Shown: positions 40,854-54,570, counted from the first letter of the stretch. The stretch is 64,000 bases of DNA from Marchantia polymorpha subsp. ruderalis (GCA_037833965.1 AP031357.1:5290001-5354000); one strand, 5' to 3'. The notes: generated from the sequence alone by a model not told the origin. Numbers and translations are program-made.

Positions 40854-43800
40854 CAGATCCAGCTCACTGGCCCTAATCTCAAGTGATTGGGTATAAACGC
40901 TCGATCTGGTCCTCTTTGAACCAGAGGAGTTGTTATCAGGATCGAGATCCCACACAGCTTGGGCACGGCAACTAGTCCAGGTAACAAAGTGTTTAACGAA
41001 GATAATACAACCCGTCGCCATCACTGCAAAAAAATACTTTTGATATAAAGTACTTCATAGTAGCTACGTCGTCGTCGATGGGTGGGCGGGAGTACAGAGA
41101 CATATAGACAACAGGACAGTGGATATGGTGTGCTAATCCTGGGGTGGAAGAGATATCGGATGGGGATGCTGGACTCTGAGCCAACGAATCGCAGCTTTGT
41201 CCGACATTGGTATGGGTGTAGCGATGGATGGTCTTCCCAAGCTTTTTGCTAGATTACTTGGCGCCCGGTTGTATAGCGATGGGCGAGATACGTCAAGTAG
41301 CGGGCGATGGGGACAGCTGAGGGGCTTCCGGACCAGAAGATTGGCTAGCGGAGATGGATCGCCGGCCTTTATTTTGTTTACTTTTCCTCCGAGCCTGGGA
41401 GGTGGGAGCCTAAAAGGTGCCGGGTGCTGCAAAACCCTCGATCGCTGCTGTTTGGGACATCTATTTGGGCAAGCAGCGTGTGCCATGCTCACTCCACGCA
41501 GACGACTATGTAAGAACACGAGAAACTTAGAGGAGAGGAAACAAAAGAGTCGAGGAAAACATCCAAGAATCTAGCGGACATGGAATCTCCGGCGCCGATC
41601 CCATCCATGACGGGAGGGAATGTCATTTTAGGTCTCGAAGAAAAAGAAATTCCATGCAGAAATTCATTAAAAACCATAAATGGCAATATATTTTATAATC
41701 ATCAGTCACGGCGAAAGACGACGACCATTATTCCGGGAGGAAGATGCGGTTCAAATTGGAACTAATAAAAGATGGAGGTGATCGATCATCATCGATCCAG
41801 ATTCACTCAATGGTGATCGATCAAGATTGCATTCGAGTTATGGCTGTGGATAACTCGCACTCGCTGTGATCGGCCAATAAAAAGTGAATTTGCGCTTGGA
41901 TCTTATAAATGCTTCTTGGCCCAACAACCCGACATGAGACAGCACGGCCACACCTTTCTCATCTATGTTCGGCTGACTCGCTGTCTCCGTTTAGGTCAAT
42001 GGGTCCTACCACCTGCGAAGACCCTTGCCTCCATCAGCATTTCGGTGGATTATAAATGTGGTCGGATGAACTTATCATGGAATTTCTCTAATTTCTCAGA
42101 ATTTTGACCGTCTTTCAGAGCGAGCCCAAGTGCGAGTTACCGGAGAGTTACCGGAGAGTTACCGGGAAAGGTCATAGGTTCTCAACTTTAGAGCCAGACA
42201 GTGCGAGCTCCGGATCATTGCTCATTTGTATTTTTCGGGATAGCGCTAGGTTTCTGGCTCTTTTCTCATGTTTCATACTTTCAACCTTTTCTACTGGGTG
42301 AAAGCAGATTTCCTACCCGTGGTCAACTTGGGAAGTTGCTTGTTTCTTCTTGTGCGAGGATGCGATCAAGAGAATTGGCGACAAACTTGATCATTTTCGA
42401 GAGGACAGGCATGTACTTCGTATCAGAAAGTCATCCAAAAGGCATTCCAGATCTGCAGTTCACAGCCAAACAGATGGAACGCTCATCATATAATTCATAT
42501 ATCTTACAGTTTGTATGATTACCAAGTTGACTTTGGCGTAGTAACTTGATGTATATTCAAGTGTATTATATCCCTGCCCACCCTTCCGAGTCATTCATTC
42601 TTGCGTACTATAGCAAAATCCGCAACTTCCATACAACCATGGACGGACAGCTCTCAATCTTCTATGTTATCTGTTGCACAGTGGTCTCGAGTATCTTCGT
42701 TGCTCACCTGCTGATGGACTCTCGTTCAAAAGTGTGTGCTCCTTGTTGTACTTTGCTCGCTGGGCAATGAATTTCAGGAGAGTATAACAAAGACTTTGTC
42801 TCCGCACTCTGCAACAGAATGTATAATTTGTAAGCGATATGCTTCATCACAAAGTCTCTCCCTCGGTGTCACAACCGTATGGAATTATATTTTGATCTAT
42901 CCTACTAAAATGGAAAAATATAGCACATTCTGTACGTCACAATTGGAAGTAACATATTCAGGGGATGGACCTTCTTACACCACCCAATTGTGAGTTTATA
43001 CAACCCATGGCCTTCAGTAGTTGGCAGTAGTTCACAGACTGCATTTCAAGTATTGGGACAACTTTTTCTCTTCATCACTTTCATAACATCTCCATATCAA
43101 TTAAATAAATCAAAAGTAGATCATCAAAAACTTCGACCTTTCTAACAAATATTTTTTCAAGATGCTGTACTCTATACGGTAATTATATAAATCCAAAAAA
43201 ATAAATGTAATAAAAATTCTTATTTGGTTCATATGTATATACCTTGCTCTGTAAAATAAAACAGGGTAACTTACTTTGTTGCGGTATTCCGAGTACCATG
43301 CCTTTAAGATGTGTTCTTCAGTTCATCACCCAATGATTATCAACCAATATGATATGATGAGGTGAAGTTTATAAGTGCAAGTCACTGTAGATTGCGCTAA
43401 GATAAGAAGGTGTGTTTGGGCACGCAGAAGATAGAAGACATTTGGCTTCTGTTTACATTGGATCTTCTTAATCTCATGCCATATAGTAGATTGTAAGTTC
43501 AATAACAGTTCCAGCTCTTATTTAACCTTTATGAAATAGATCATGTGTGATTTCTAAGTTTTTTTTGTAGTCAAGTTTCTTTAAGCACTTAAAAATTCAA
43601 ACGTGTCAATTCTTTCGATGAAAAGCCAACTACATAATATACACACAACTACTCAGTGATGCAAAAAAAAGTGATAAAACATTGATCTCAACACTGGATT
43701 ATACATACTTTTGTTACATGTAATAGATTCATATTTGATTTATTGATTCATATTCCTAAACTATTGTAATAATTTTTCACATCAATCATGTGAAGCAAAA

Positions 43801-46079
43801 GATGTATTTTATTCTATCCACTTTACGCATTTGCGTGTAATTATCGCATACATTAATCGATGTTCTTAGAGGTCTTTCTTAAAATTTTCAAGAATGTAGA
43901 AGAGACACAAATAAGCTTCAGGAAAATGTCTTCTAAAATGGATCAATCGGGTATTTTGAAAATGTTCAAAATCACATGCAAAATCGTAATAAACTCAAGC
44001 GAATGAGTTTTATTAGATTTCAAATTTTTTTTAACTTTCAAAAAGTTCAATATTTCCAGCTGTGTATGTGACATGCAATAGTTAATAGAATTGTGTTAAC
44101 TCAACACATTATAAGAATTACTGCTAAGTTGAATTGAACTGAAATGAAGTGATTGAAATCTGAATGTTTCGTCTAGTAAATAAAAAAAGTGGACGAGTTT
44201 GCAAGGTCTTTAGTCCTGTTTTCGATACATTCATGAAAAACATTATGATTCTTTTCCAACACAATTCTTGAATATAGTTGGAGTCATAGTAAAACGTCAA
44301 CTCGATATTAATAACTTATATATGAGATGTATCTCATGTTTTGCATCAGCAAGAAACCCGCAATTATCAATGAGATCCATAATTAAATAACTTTTGACCT
44401 GGGTATATTATATCATATAAATAGGATATATGGTTTCATTTTCTATAAAAAGGAAAGAATGTACAAATGGAACATCACTATTTAATAGAACGGTCACAAA
44501 TTAAAACCATGCCATAATTTATAATATTCGCTAAGCCATTAGCAGGCTCAAACTTGGCTTGGGATCATAAACTGTTTTATTTAATCATGAAATGCAGCCA
44601 CAACTTGTGTGTGTGTGAAAAAAATTTAATACTGTACATTGTAGAATGTTCTTGACGTGGAGCTGGTGGTAGAGTGATTGTGAGGCAGTAGATTTTTAAC
44701 GATACAATTGCAGATGCTCTATATAAATAATAATTTTGTCCGAGAATATAGATCTATCTGCTTATATGCTGAAAAGAGTGTGTTCATGAGAAAAATAGAA
44801 GTTCATCGTGATCTCATCAAGAGCATGTTGAGAGCCGTGTATTACAGAATTTCTAATATCCCAACAAGAGCATGTTGAGAGGCTTGCATCATAGTAGTTC
44901 CGTTACGGAAAAGTATTCGTTATTGTGTGGCACATTTATATTTTTCAATGTATGACTCGTTTACTTAGGTGGTCACAAGAAGACAATTATTAATTTAACA
45001 TCTGGACTGGTTCGATTAGCTTGCTCATGAATCATCTTCCGATATCACAACACCACGAATAAGTTGATCTTGAAGCTGTGGTTTGGACTGTCGATAAACG
45101 ATGCTTACTCGGAACACGTTCATTGTCTAATGATTGGACTAATGCACTTTTTGGATTCCACCAACTAATTCTATCGTTTATGGAAATAAACAAAGAGTTT
45201 TTTGGCAGGACAATGGTTTTTTAAACAATTTTTGTAGAGTGCATCTATATTTGACCTTGTTGCCGAACATGACTTACACTTTCAATGGCTTACAATTCTT
45301 ATCCCTTGACAAAGATCATTATAAAATGTCTGTCCCGAAAGTGTCTGGAACGTTTAGAGAATATTCACGTCTCGGTTTCAATTTCTCCCTAGGTTATGAA
45401 GCAAATGATTGAAAAATTTGGAATGATTCCGATGACTTTGCTTCTCTGTGTCACTGCAGCCTTGTACCTCCTGGTCAAAATTTTATACCTCGACAGCATA
45501 TGGAGAGCAAAATTACCTCGACAAAGCAAGCACGATTCTCGAGCCACCACAAGATGAATGATGTGATGAAGCTCCTTCCATTCCTGTGCTCTATATAGAA
45601 AAAAGATGTTGGATCAAAAGTTGCAGCCATATCGGAGCCTCCACCGCAGGCACCAGCTTCTTAAAGGGGAAGATGGCACGGAAGAAACAAAGCAAAATGA
45701 GGCGGAGGACTGGATGGGACTGAATGGAGGGATGTCACGGAGAGGGATGAATATTGACCGCCTTTGTTCCTCTCTTTCCATGTCTGTTGCAGTACCGGAT
45801 GTACAGGCGGTAGTGGCGTTCCAATCTCAAAAGACATAACAATAGGATATATGGGGGAAGTACAACCTAACCAGATAGAACAGGACCTGGTCTCCCCAAA
45901 CTTTCTCTCGCCCTGGGGGCCTGACTTTGATCTTGTTCTTTCTGATGTTCCTGCTGTACTTCGAACATCACTACTTCTGCTAGAGAAGATCGAAACTCCC
46001 GAAAAGTACAATCTATCGAACAGGGGCGAGCGAGGGCTTGCGATCCGAAGACTAGCGTGGTGTAGACTATGGACGTGAC
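40854..46079. other. Gene-free intergenic DNA
   Basis: Bases 41130-41780 are GC-richer and carry overlapping open frames on both strands (about 125 codons each) with no recognisable domain. A triplicated 11-bp unit (GAGTTACCGGA) lies at 42134-42166. Bases about 43000-45400 are strongly AT-rich. A 17-nt direct repeat (CAAGAGCATGTTGAGAG) occurs near 44818 and 44864. Nothing here supports a gene call. Confidence 0.5.
42134..42166 (+). repeat. Three copies of an 11-bp unit
   Basis: GAGTTACCGGA is repeated three times; the last copy ends in G instead of A. Confidence 0.85.
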
Positions 46080-48221
46080 GACATTAAATTGAGGGCTCGC
46101 TCTACCGTCAGCGGCATGCTGCTGCTGCGGCTGCGGCTGCCGCTGCTGCCGCTTCTGGTGCAGCAGAAAGGAGAGGGACTCGCCGAGAGAGGGACAGACT
46201 CGGAGAAAGAAAAGAGAGGCGGAGAGCGAGCGGAGAGGAGTAAATAATTTTAATCGATAATAATCACGCAGAAATGATGGGATCCGGGGTGATGGAGATG
46301 TGATGCGCGACGTCCCCGATCGCAAGGAGATCGCGCTTTCCGAACTCGAGTTCGTTCGCGCTGTCGTACACCGTCGGATCGCGCCAATGGGAAAATGCGA
46401 GGCCCACTATAAATATTTCGATCTATTTCGGAGATATGAATCGTTCGCCGATCACTGGTCGAGCCGGCGACTCGATCTGGACCCGATCGCCGAGTGCGAC
46501 AAGCGCACACAGGGCGCCCTCCGCGCCCTCCAAGGTCCACCTCCCCTGAGTGGATGTGTCCCCAGGCTCCAAACATATAACATTTACCTCCACGTGTGCC
46601 GGTGCGCGGCCTTAACACTTACCCGTCACCGCGAAAGCGCCCCTCGCGATCCGGAGTGTACTTTTCGAGTGATCCTGATCGATGGAGGCCAAAAGCCGAG
46701 ATCGCCAGTCACCCGCGTTCCGTTCAATTTAGGGCGTGCTGCGGGCAGCGGCCAATGGCGGGCCTCGGGACGTACGCAGGGCAGCCAGTGTTGGGATAAG
46801 CAGCGCAGAAGAAGTCGCACTGCGCAGGGGCAGGCATGGGGGAGACGGGGGGGGGGCCTCCAGCGGTGTGGGAGGCAGCCGGTGAGCGACGGACGGCCCG
46901 GCCCGGGAAAGGCAGCGGGCTCCCGGTGCAGAGGACCTCCGAGCCTGGAGGCGTCCGTCGGAGGAGCGGCGCCTCGGCAGCGCCGGAGGGAGGCACGAAG
47001 GAGGCGCGGAGCGAAAGGCTGAGGAGAAGCCATGACAGCCGCCGACCGAGACTCGTACCGCTACCGGACTAAAAATGAGATCGGGGGTGGTGGCCTGAAA
47101 AGGGGCGCCGCCATCTGCCGGTCGACGTGGTTGCCTGTGGGAAGAGCTAGGGCTGTTCCGTCCAACACTCTGTAGAACCACTCATCGAGCCCCGGTCGGC
47201 CTGGATAACAGCCCACGTAAGGTGGACTCGCAGCCCGTCCGATGTGGCCCCGGATTATATATCGACGGCGCTCGGCGCTCCCCACCTCGCTCTTACTGGT
47301 CCACGATCCCCATCGACGGTCGGATCCCCGTTCCCCCCTCGATCCGAAGGCCTGCGTGCGCCGCCGTCATGGAGTTTCTCCCGCTTGCGCTAATCTATCG
47401 TCTCAGCCTCTAGCCCCCCCCCCCTCCCTGCCTCGCCCGCTCGCCCGCTCCCCTCGGCGCTCTCGCTTTCGTTCGTTCGCTCGTTTTCGGTCTCTCGTCT
47501 GCCTCTCTGTCTCTCTGTCTGTCTGGCTGTCTGTCGTTTCCCCACTACGATCGTCGTTCGTCGCGGTCCTGGGGCTGCTCTGTCCGGTCCGCGATCGAGT
47601 ATGCGATAGTGCAAGTGTGCTTGTTGCCGCATCCGACTCTTTCGGCGCGACTGATCCCATCCAGTCCCATCCGCCACCGCCTCTCAACCTTTCAAAGCCC
47701 TTCAGCCTCATCGCCTCCTGCACTGCACTGCCTAAAGCCTCCGCGCGTCGCCCCTCAGCAGATCCTTCCTTCCTTCTCTCCCTCCAGTCTTCCGTCCTTC
47801 CCTCCCCTCGCTCCCTCGAGGTGCCGTTGTCTTGCACAACCATATCCAGGTCTGCGACCGCCCTCAGTAGTACACAATATTTACGCGCACTTGCCCTTCG
47901 CCTCCGACTCCGACTCCTACACCGCAGCATCTGTCACTCCCGCTGCCGCGGCTGGTATCCCTCGCCTTGGGTCTGTCACCTAGCCAGGGCTCTCACCGCT
48001 CGCTCTCGTCTCGTTTCGTATCGTCTCGCCTTCCCCCTCCCTCCCCCCTTCGCTCTTGGTGCCAGCTGCTCGAGGTCTCCCTCGCGGCAGCTCTGTGTCT
48101 AGTCCTCTCTTTCCGCGCAGTAGTTGGTGCTTGGAGAGGCTATACTGCCCGTGAATCGTGCACCGCACTTCCAGTTCTGCAGATTTCGCTTCCAACTGCT
48201 GATCGCCCCGAGTCTTTGTCA

Positions 48222-48299
48222 ATGCAATTCGCGGAAAACAGGGTTACCTTCAGCGACGCACCGCCTCTGGGAAATACGTCGCGTTCGTGCCTTCCGTGA
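48222..48299 (+). other. Upstream ORF in the GATA leader (25 codons)
   Basis: An ATG at 48222 opens a 25-codon frame ending TGA at 48297-48299, about 240 bp before the GATA start. It would be translated only if the leader includes it; a role in dampening GATA translation is inference. Confidence 0.3.
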
Positions 48300-48364
48300 C
48301 CCCGCGAGGCCGAGGGCAGTGTGAAGGGTGAAGAGGGAAGAGAATTTGCGCGCGAGAGCTCCTC

Positions 48365-48424
48365 ATGTCTCGATACCCGCCAGCGACGCTGAGTTTTTGT
48401 ATTTCGTGCCATCATCTCCTATAA
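48365..48424 (+). other. Upstream ORF in the GATA leader (19 codons)
   Basis: The frame runs from ATG at 48365 to TAA at 48422-48424 and encodes a short peptide ending SFCISCHHLL. It is the last uORF recognised before the GATA start codon at 48540. Confidence 0.3.
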
Positions 48425-48539
48425 AACAGGTTGGACGGGTGTGAATTGCGAAATTGAGACAAGCGAGGTTCCAGGCGCCTCACGCGAGGAGGGTCAGCGG
48501 CGCGCGTGAAGTTCAAGCTTCGAGCTGGGCAGGCTAATC

Positions 48540-50766
48540 ATGTTGCAAGCCCCATGCTATCCCTCGCCGCTCGTTTATGGACAGAGTCACTATAAGAAGT
48601 TCTGGCTTCGACAAACTGAAACCGAGGACGAGACAGCGGTCGCGCCACAGCATGTAGCAAACTGTTCTCAGAAATTTTCCACGTTGTCTTCCAGTTTCAG
48701 TGCAATGGCTGGTGCACCATCTCAGACTCAGAACCAGGCGGGTTCTTCAAAGGCAGGGACACCCGCCCCGAGTGCGAATGCCAGCCTCGCGGCCTGTGCG
48801 AAGTCTTACAATGATCCCCGGGCCTTGGCTTTAGCTCTCGAGCCAAGTCGGAGCACGAACAAGGTTGTGTCGGAATATGATCTCAATCAGTACGAGGACA
48901 GTTCGGAACCTGGGGCTGTTGACTGTACGCTTTCTTTAGGAACAGTGAAGCGGGAGAGGGCGGAAGCCGCGGTTCCTACAGGAGTCTCTCGTTCGGGCTC
49001 ACCGGCGTTTGGCGAGGTCGCCCACCCTTACTACAACCCACAGGCCGCCTGGGGCGCAGGATGTCCGTCGGAGCCACAAATTCTATTCAACAATCGCAAT
49101 TTCCCGTCTGACTGCACCCGAGACCTCTACCCCCAGGTATTTAATTCTCGCTCTCTTACTCGCTGACGACATGTAGAATTGATGCCCGTTTGCCCGTCAA
49201 CATTGATTAAAGTTTCTTCAGCTCCTATGTTTGGGCTACGACGCTTCTCCCGAGCATGCTCTTGCGGACACTGTTCCTACCGAGTAGTATCTTTCTCGTA
49301 AAGAAGGGTCTTTTTGTAATGATGATTAAATGCGAAATAGAATTCGCTCCCGGTTTTGTATAGGTCTTGTGTGCTTTACGTGAGTCTTTCTCATGGGGGT
49401 AGCCCGTGAAAAGGTCCAAAGGCCTCTTCTGAAGGAGTATTGATGATGTACTGACAAGCGTTCGCTTTCGATCTTTTTGCAGACGACGGTCCCTGCCCGC
49501 CAGAGTCGATTGGCTTCTGGAAGCCAAAATCATCTGTATGCCGGTTCCGTAGGATCGACGATCGAAGGCACCAAAATTTCAGGTTTTCCACGACCTAAAA
49601 AGTCCCCACTCTTTGTGGGCGTGGAGAAGGGTGGTGCTGCTGTACTTACAGCTGAAAATTGCGCCCAGGACTCTTACCGGAACCTAGCTCCTTCGGCAAT
49701 CGGTTTCTGTCGCACGACCTCATGGATACCTTCACTGGCCAGTCCCGAAGCGGGAACTTTGGAAGCGAACAAGTACTGTGAGGCCCCTTCAGCCTTCAAC
49801 ACCGGAGCTATTGCCTCGCCTATCAGCGGTCAGTCCGTCAATGGAGAGGATGGTCGTTTCCCTCAAAGGTCCACCCTTCTGGACCTGGGAGGAAACGGAG
49901 CTACTTCTTCGAAAAACACTCCTCGGATGTGTGCCCATTGCAGCACGACGAAAACGCCGCTCTGGAGAAACGGACCCGATGGCCCGAAGGTACTAAATTG
50001 AACTTCATTCATAATTGCCCTATAATGGTACCTGATCACTCGCCTACTGATTGACTTGTGAACCTGGAATTGTGATTTGGTGCTAACTTTTATGTTCTAC
50101 TGCATGCAGTCTCTGTGCAATGCGTGTGGCATACGGCACAAGAAGCTAGGAAAAAAGAATCCTAGCAACGGCAGCTCCTCCGAGCCTGGATCGTCTCTTC
50201 CCGCCAGTCCCCAGTCTGTGAAGTTCAGCCCTTCCAAGGCGCTGAAGAGAAAAAAGAACGCGCAACCGATGCTCGGAATTTCGAAGCAGAGCTGGGCCCC
50301 GGAGGAAGGAGCAAGGCGCAATATTCAAGTTGAACCGTCGGCGCAGCCGTGGAAAAGAAATAGGTCTTCGGCGACGAGACTCGAGTTGACTGAAAGCATG
50401 CGCGTCGACACTACGACCACCGAGACAAGTGGTAGCGAGGCGGACGAGAACGAAACCGGAGGCAGCAGCGGGAACAGCTGCCTCACCTGGCAGCACCAGC
50501 TCTTGAACAACGTGATCACTGAGGTTCCATCCTCATCTTCAGTGTTTCCAGTCGTGGATCCATCAGAGCGATCGGTCGACGATTTCATGAAAACTTCTGA
50601 CGCCGCTCCTACGACCTCGGAGAGCCAGCAAAAGAGGGACAGTTCAAGAGCACCTGTGGTCAACGCGGAAGACACAGGGTCAATAAATGCTGAAGAGGCG
50701 GCGATGTGTTTGATGAAGATGTCGAGTGGTTTCGGCTCTCACGGCTTCGCCCCAAGGCTCATGTGA
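48540..50766 (+). CDS. B-class GATA zinc-finger transcription factor with HAN-like and LLM-like motifs
   Basis: B-GATA factors bind GATA sites in the nucleus and in angiosperms control greening, cytokinin and light responses (GNC/GNL, LLM type) or boundary and embryo patterning (HANABA TARANU, HAN type). Exons 48540-49136, 49483-49989 and 50110-50766 join in phase to give 586 aa, long for the class. The single finger is C349-X2-C352-X18-C371-X2-C374 with TKTPLWRNGPDGPK, followed by the basic GIRHKKLGKKN. The intron falls between GPDGPK and SLCNACG. The N-terminus carries VDCTLSLGT (127-135), the core of the HAN motif. The C-terminus carries EEAAMCLMKMSSG (563-575), resembling the LLM motif with Cys in place of the first Leu. 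Regions between are Ser-rich and probably disordered. Alternative start: Met at 48705. Confidence 0.92.
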
Positions 50767-53700
50767 GCCAAGCGATGAAGAAGCTCCCTGAGATCGAGCC
50801 ACTAGCGTCACGACATATTGTCGATGATCGCAGTGTGACGCATGGATTCTCTCTCTGAGATGAATAGGCATCGAGACTTTTTGTCGACGATCGCCATGTG
50901 ATCCATGAGTCTTTTCTCTTCGGAATTCCTGACATTGGGATTCGGACAGTGCCCTCAGAGCACGCCTGTCGCGAGATGTCTTTGTCCAGCCTCGAATCGT
51001 ATTCTACTCTGATTCGTTTAAAATTATTGGGACTGCCTGATAGAATTCTGCCTTACCTTCGAATGGCTTTGATCAATATTCCGATTAGATAGATGCGATA
51101 GCTTTGTCGTATGTACATATGCGTGTGTGAGTTTGAGCTTCATCACATGGGCAGATCAACTAGGTCAAGTAGCTCTAAATAGTCGCAGAAAGTTGAGTTC
51201 GAGGTAGCGAGGTGATTCACAAGAAGTGGCAAAGTGCATAAGTTGCACCATGGGACGAAGCCAGCCACAGCTGCGCCTTGGGTACAAAGTATACCCCTTC
51301 TTCCTCTAGTGAGGGTTAGCTAGCTAGCGCACAATAAAACCTGCCCATTTGACCTTCTTAAAATGACGGCTGAAAAGACGAGAAGTGTCTGCCGGGTAGC
51401 ACATTGAGTAGAATCGTAGTAGTAGTGAGTTGATCCAAAGCACGGTTTAACAATTGAAGCCTTTGTTCTCTTGAGTCCATGTCTTGAAGTAAAGATTGTG
51501 ATATTTTGACAAAATCGTCTGGGTATCTGCGATGGCCGATCAAAGTCTCCTACTTTGCTTTGACTCGTGCTGATTCTGAACATGGGGATATGATTTTTGA
51601 GCTTCGATATTTTTGAGAACGTACAACGGAAGTTAAAATATTGGAAGATTCTCTACATGTTATGAAATACGGCATGAAGGATATAAACGTAATGCTTCGT
51701 ATTTAAAGTAAGTCGTTTGCCCATGCAGAGAAGATGCTCCAAGCCCTAAACCCATGCTCAATGAAGGTTCAAAGTGACGTAAACTGCGACTGGTGAGAAT
51801 TTAAATTGACACTTGTCTGGGATGAGATGAGTCAAACTACCAGGCAATTCGCTTCTGTTCCACATGTTCTGGCTATATATCCTTACATCATCCTCGTGAA
51901 CAGTAACGGCAAGCTCATATTACTGAGAATATGTCGGAGAAAGACCAGTCCATTGTATCCATATCCGATATCCCTTATAGAGGCGATAATATATACTGAA
52001 ACAACATTTCTTCATTGGAACAAGCCGAACCCATGATTAAATCCTAAAATACTCTTCAACATACATGTTGAAGAGTACTTTAGAATGAAAATCATAAATG
52101 CACATCGTACTAGCCCCTTAACGATACTATACTCAGCAGCCAGTCCGAAATCTTTTCCCTGAAAAAACATTACTCAAATTGTTATTCTGGGCCTGGAGCA
52201 GCTTATTTGAGAAACAGCTCTCAAGGTTCTCTGGTCACTAGAACGTTTGAGCCGGGTCAAAAAGATTGGTTTTCATTCTCATAGGTGATCGTCTGCACGT
52301 TGGTAGAGGGGTGCGAGCGAAATGTCGGGACGCCCTGAAAAGGGGCGAAGTCACACACTTACACATTCATGCACGTGGAAAAACTTTTCCAGTGTGTTGT
52401 GCAGATGGATTCCGTGGGGCATGACGAGAGCAGGACAGAAATGAAGGAGCGTCCAATATCAGAGAGGATTGCCTCAACCTCCTCCTGCAATCCTCACTAC
52501 ATTTCTTCTCTCTTACAAACGCTCTTAAAAGTGAATGAATTCTAAACAACAACAGTAGGTCATAGAAAACAATACTGACCAATTAGTTCTTCCATAGAAC
52601 CAACTTGTCTTCATTGCTTATTTAACTAGGACATGAGATTCAATATCCGAAATTGGGTTAGCAGTTTTATATAAGTAAGATGAAGATCATTATACCGTAC
52701 CATTTTGAGCAGCAATAAAGTTGTTCAAAAGAACAAGTGAAACAAAAGACATTAGTTTGGCAATGGTAATGATACAGAATGACACATACGTGAATGACAA
52801 TCTTTTAAGAGACTTAACCGTAAGGAGTTATTACAAAAGCCAAAATACTACACAACAAATAATACAACGCAAAATCTCAGAACACTTTCTCTACTCGGGT
52901 ATTTGCTATGTTGCTCGTTTTTATGTGGTTACAAAAAGATCAATACATGCATTTTACTATTTTCTTTCCCACAAATCAGTGATATGGCTTAAGAGACTGA
53001 ATGATTGCTACGATACATTCATGTGGATTTACTTAATACTACAAATCAGAATCTAGGAATCACTCCTCGTGGTTATTCTGCTCAGCACCTGAAGAGCAAC
53101 ATGATGCAGGTTAGAAAAGGGAGTTACACAGGCCCATTGAAGGCAGAAAACATAAATCCTGTGGGAGCAAAGAAGCCATAAACGTACTAAATTATGCAAC
53201 TGAATGCTAGATAGTAAAATTGTTATTACAATCGTATTAAATTATAGTGAAATGTTCAGCTGAACGAACTTGTATCTACCTTGCACATTTCAGGTGGTTT
53301 GGTAGGCGGTTTGGAAGGTGCATTGTCAACTATGATAGATGACATAGTGCGACATGAAGGCATCGTAAATCAGTTGCACAAAGTTTTGTATACATAATAA
53401 TTATTTATTATATTACTATAATCAGCATAAGTTACTTTTTAGTTTAAACCTTGTTATAATTACACAAAATGATGATTTGCATAAGGATTGTTCAGTTCTA
53501 AATTTAAAATTTCATTAATTTAGAATAAAATCTAAAATGCTTCTATATAAAATCTCGAAGATGCTACAATTATGTAGTTTTCATTAGTTACCTAGTTGTG
53601 CTCAAGCAAGAACATATACTTCAAATACAGTACTAATGGTATGTCTACTGCATTTTGCTGTGTCACAAGAATACTTAGAGCAAGATGTAAAATTTGTAAA

Positions 53701-54570
53701 GGGAACTTTGTTCGTTCATTTAAGTTGAACTCTTAAAAGCATGATATGATGAAGCTCAAATTACATTTTTTGATAATTTTGTTGCCTAGACACTTCATTC
53801 ATACTTAAAACACCAATTTCTTTTTTTTTTTAGCAGAAATTCATGAGTTGATACCATATAATCTAAGTTTTTCTAGAAAAAATCAATATTGATTTTTTTT
53901 ATCATAAGTTAATTTTCTCTTTTTGATATCATTTAAATTATTGAAGTACCTACTTCAAATTTAAAGGATCTACCAATGAAAACTAATCATGAATTTCAGT
54001 AAAAGGAATATGAGTAGACTAAGTTCTTGATAAAATATTGAATTTTACATAAAATCTGATTTTTTTGTTGTACAATAATTTCTCGATCCATTTCATCTTG
54101 AATGCATGTAATGAATTATATATTTTAAATGTATCATCAAAATTTGAATCAAGAAAATAAAAATTTCATTCTTTTCCATATATTTTACAATACTACTTAT
54201 GGTATTTATTGAAACATAGAGGTTTTTTAAAAAAAAATTGTTAAAAGCTTCGTTGATTTAGAGTCATTTCGTCAGAAGCAGAGGAAAATGTTGTTGAGTA
54301 ATGATATTAAAAATAGTAAATGCATGTTAGATATTGTGTTTTGTCTTGTATATAATAATCTTAAACATTCACGAGTAGGGAGTGATCAGTTTATAGCATA
54401 TCAAGAATATTGACATCTGTATGAGTTTGTTCATCTATGTAGATTATATATTTTAAAGTGACTATAGTTATCATTTGAAAAGTTCTCTGGCATCGCAGCC
54501 AAGTGATGGGGGAATAATATAAGATCGTGAATAGATTACTAAAGAATTTAGCTGAATGGCAATCATCTTA
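50767..54570. other. GATA 3' flank and AT-rich intergenic DNA
   Basis: About 50767-51300 is probably GATA 3' UTR and flank. The rest is AT-rich with short unrecognised open frames (up to 111 codons at 52721-53056). The only clear structure is the hairpin at 52044-52083. Confidence 0.5.
52044..52083. repeat. Hairpin with 18-bp arms
   Basis: Arms 52044-52061 and 52066-52083 pair with one mismatch around a 4-nt loop. It lies in intergenic DNA and its function is unknown. Confidence 0.7.

Larger units (their letters stand above)
46080..48539 (+). promoter_or_regulatory. GC-rich promoter and long leader of the GATA gene
   Basis: Composition is high in GC from about 46080, with GCTGCTGCGG and CTCTGTCT low-complexity runs. 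TATA-like motifs lie near 46408 (CTATAAATAT) and 47255 (TTATATATC). A CT-rich zone at 47400-47560 is typical of plant transcription start regions, which would make the 5' leader about 1 kb. Long open frames on both strands here (up to 286 codons) are GC-bias artefacts without recognisable domains. Confidence 0.5.

Noticed and set aside
41133-41574. Overlapping 125- and 128-codon frames on opposite strands
   Set aside because: No recognisable domain, no splice context, and similar open length on both strands indicates composition rather than selection.
44640-44720. tRNA-like GTGGTAGAGTG segment
   Set aside because: Resembles a D-arm only; no T-loop, anticodon stem or acceptor stem could be folded around it.
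46300-47022. 240-codon plus-strand frame upstream of the GATA gene
   Set aside because: GC-rich, Arg/Gly-rich, with equally long frames on the opposite strand; composition artefact in a promoter/leader.
47242-48102. 286-codon Ser/Pro/Arg-rich frame upstream of the GATA gene
   Set aside because: Driven by CT-rich low-complexity DNA and mirrored by a 175-codon minus-strand frame; no domain recognised.
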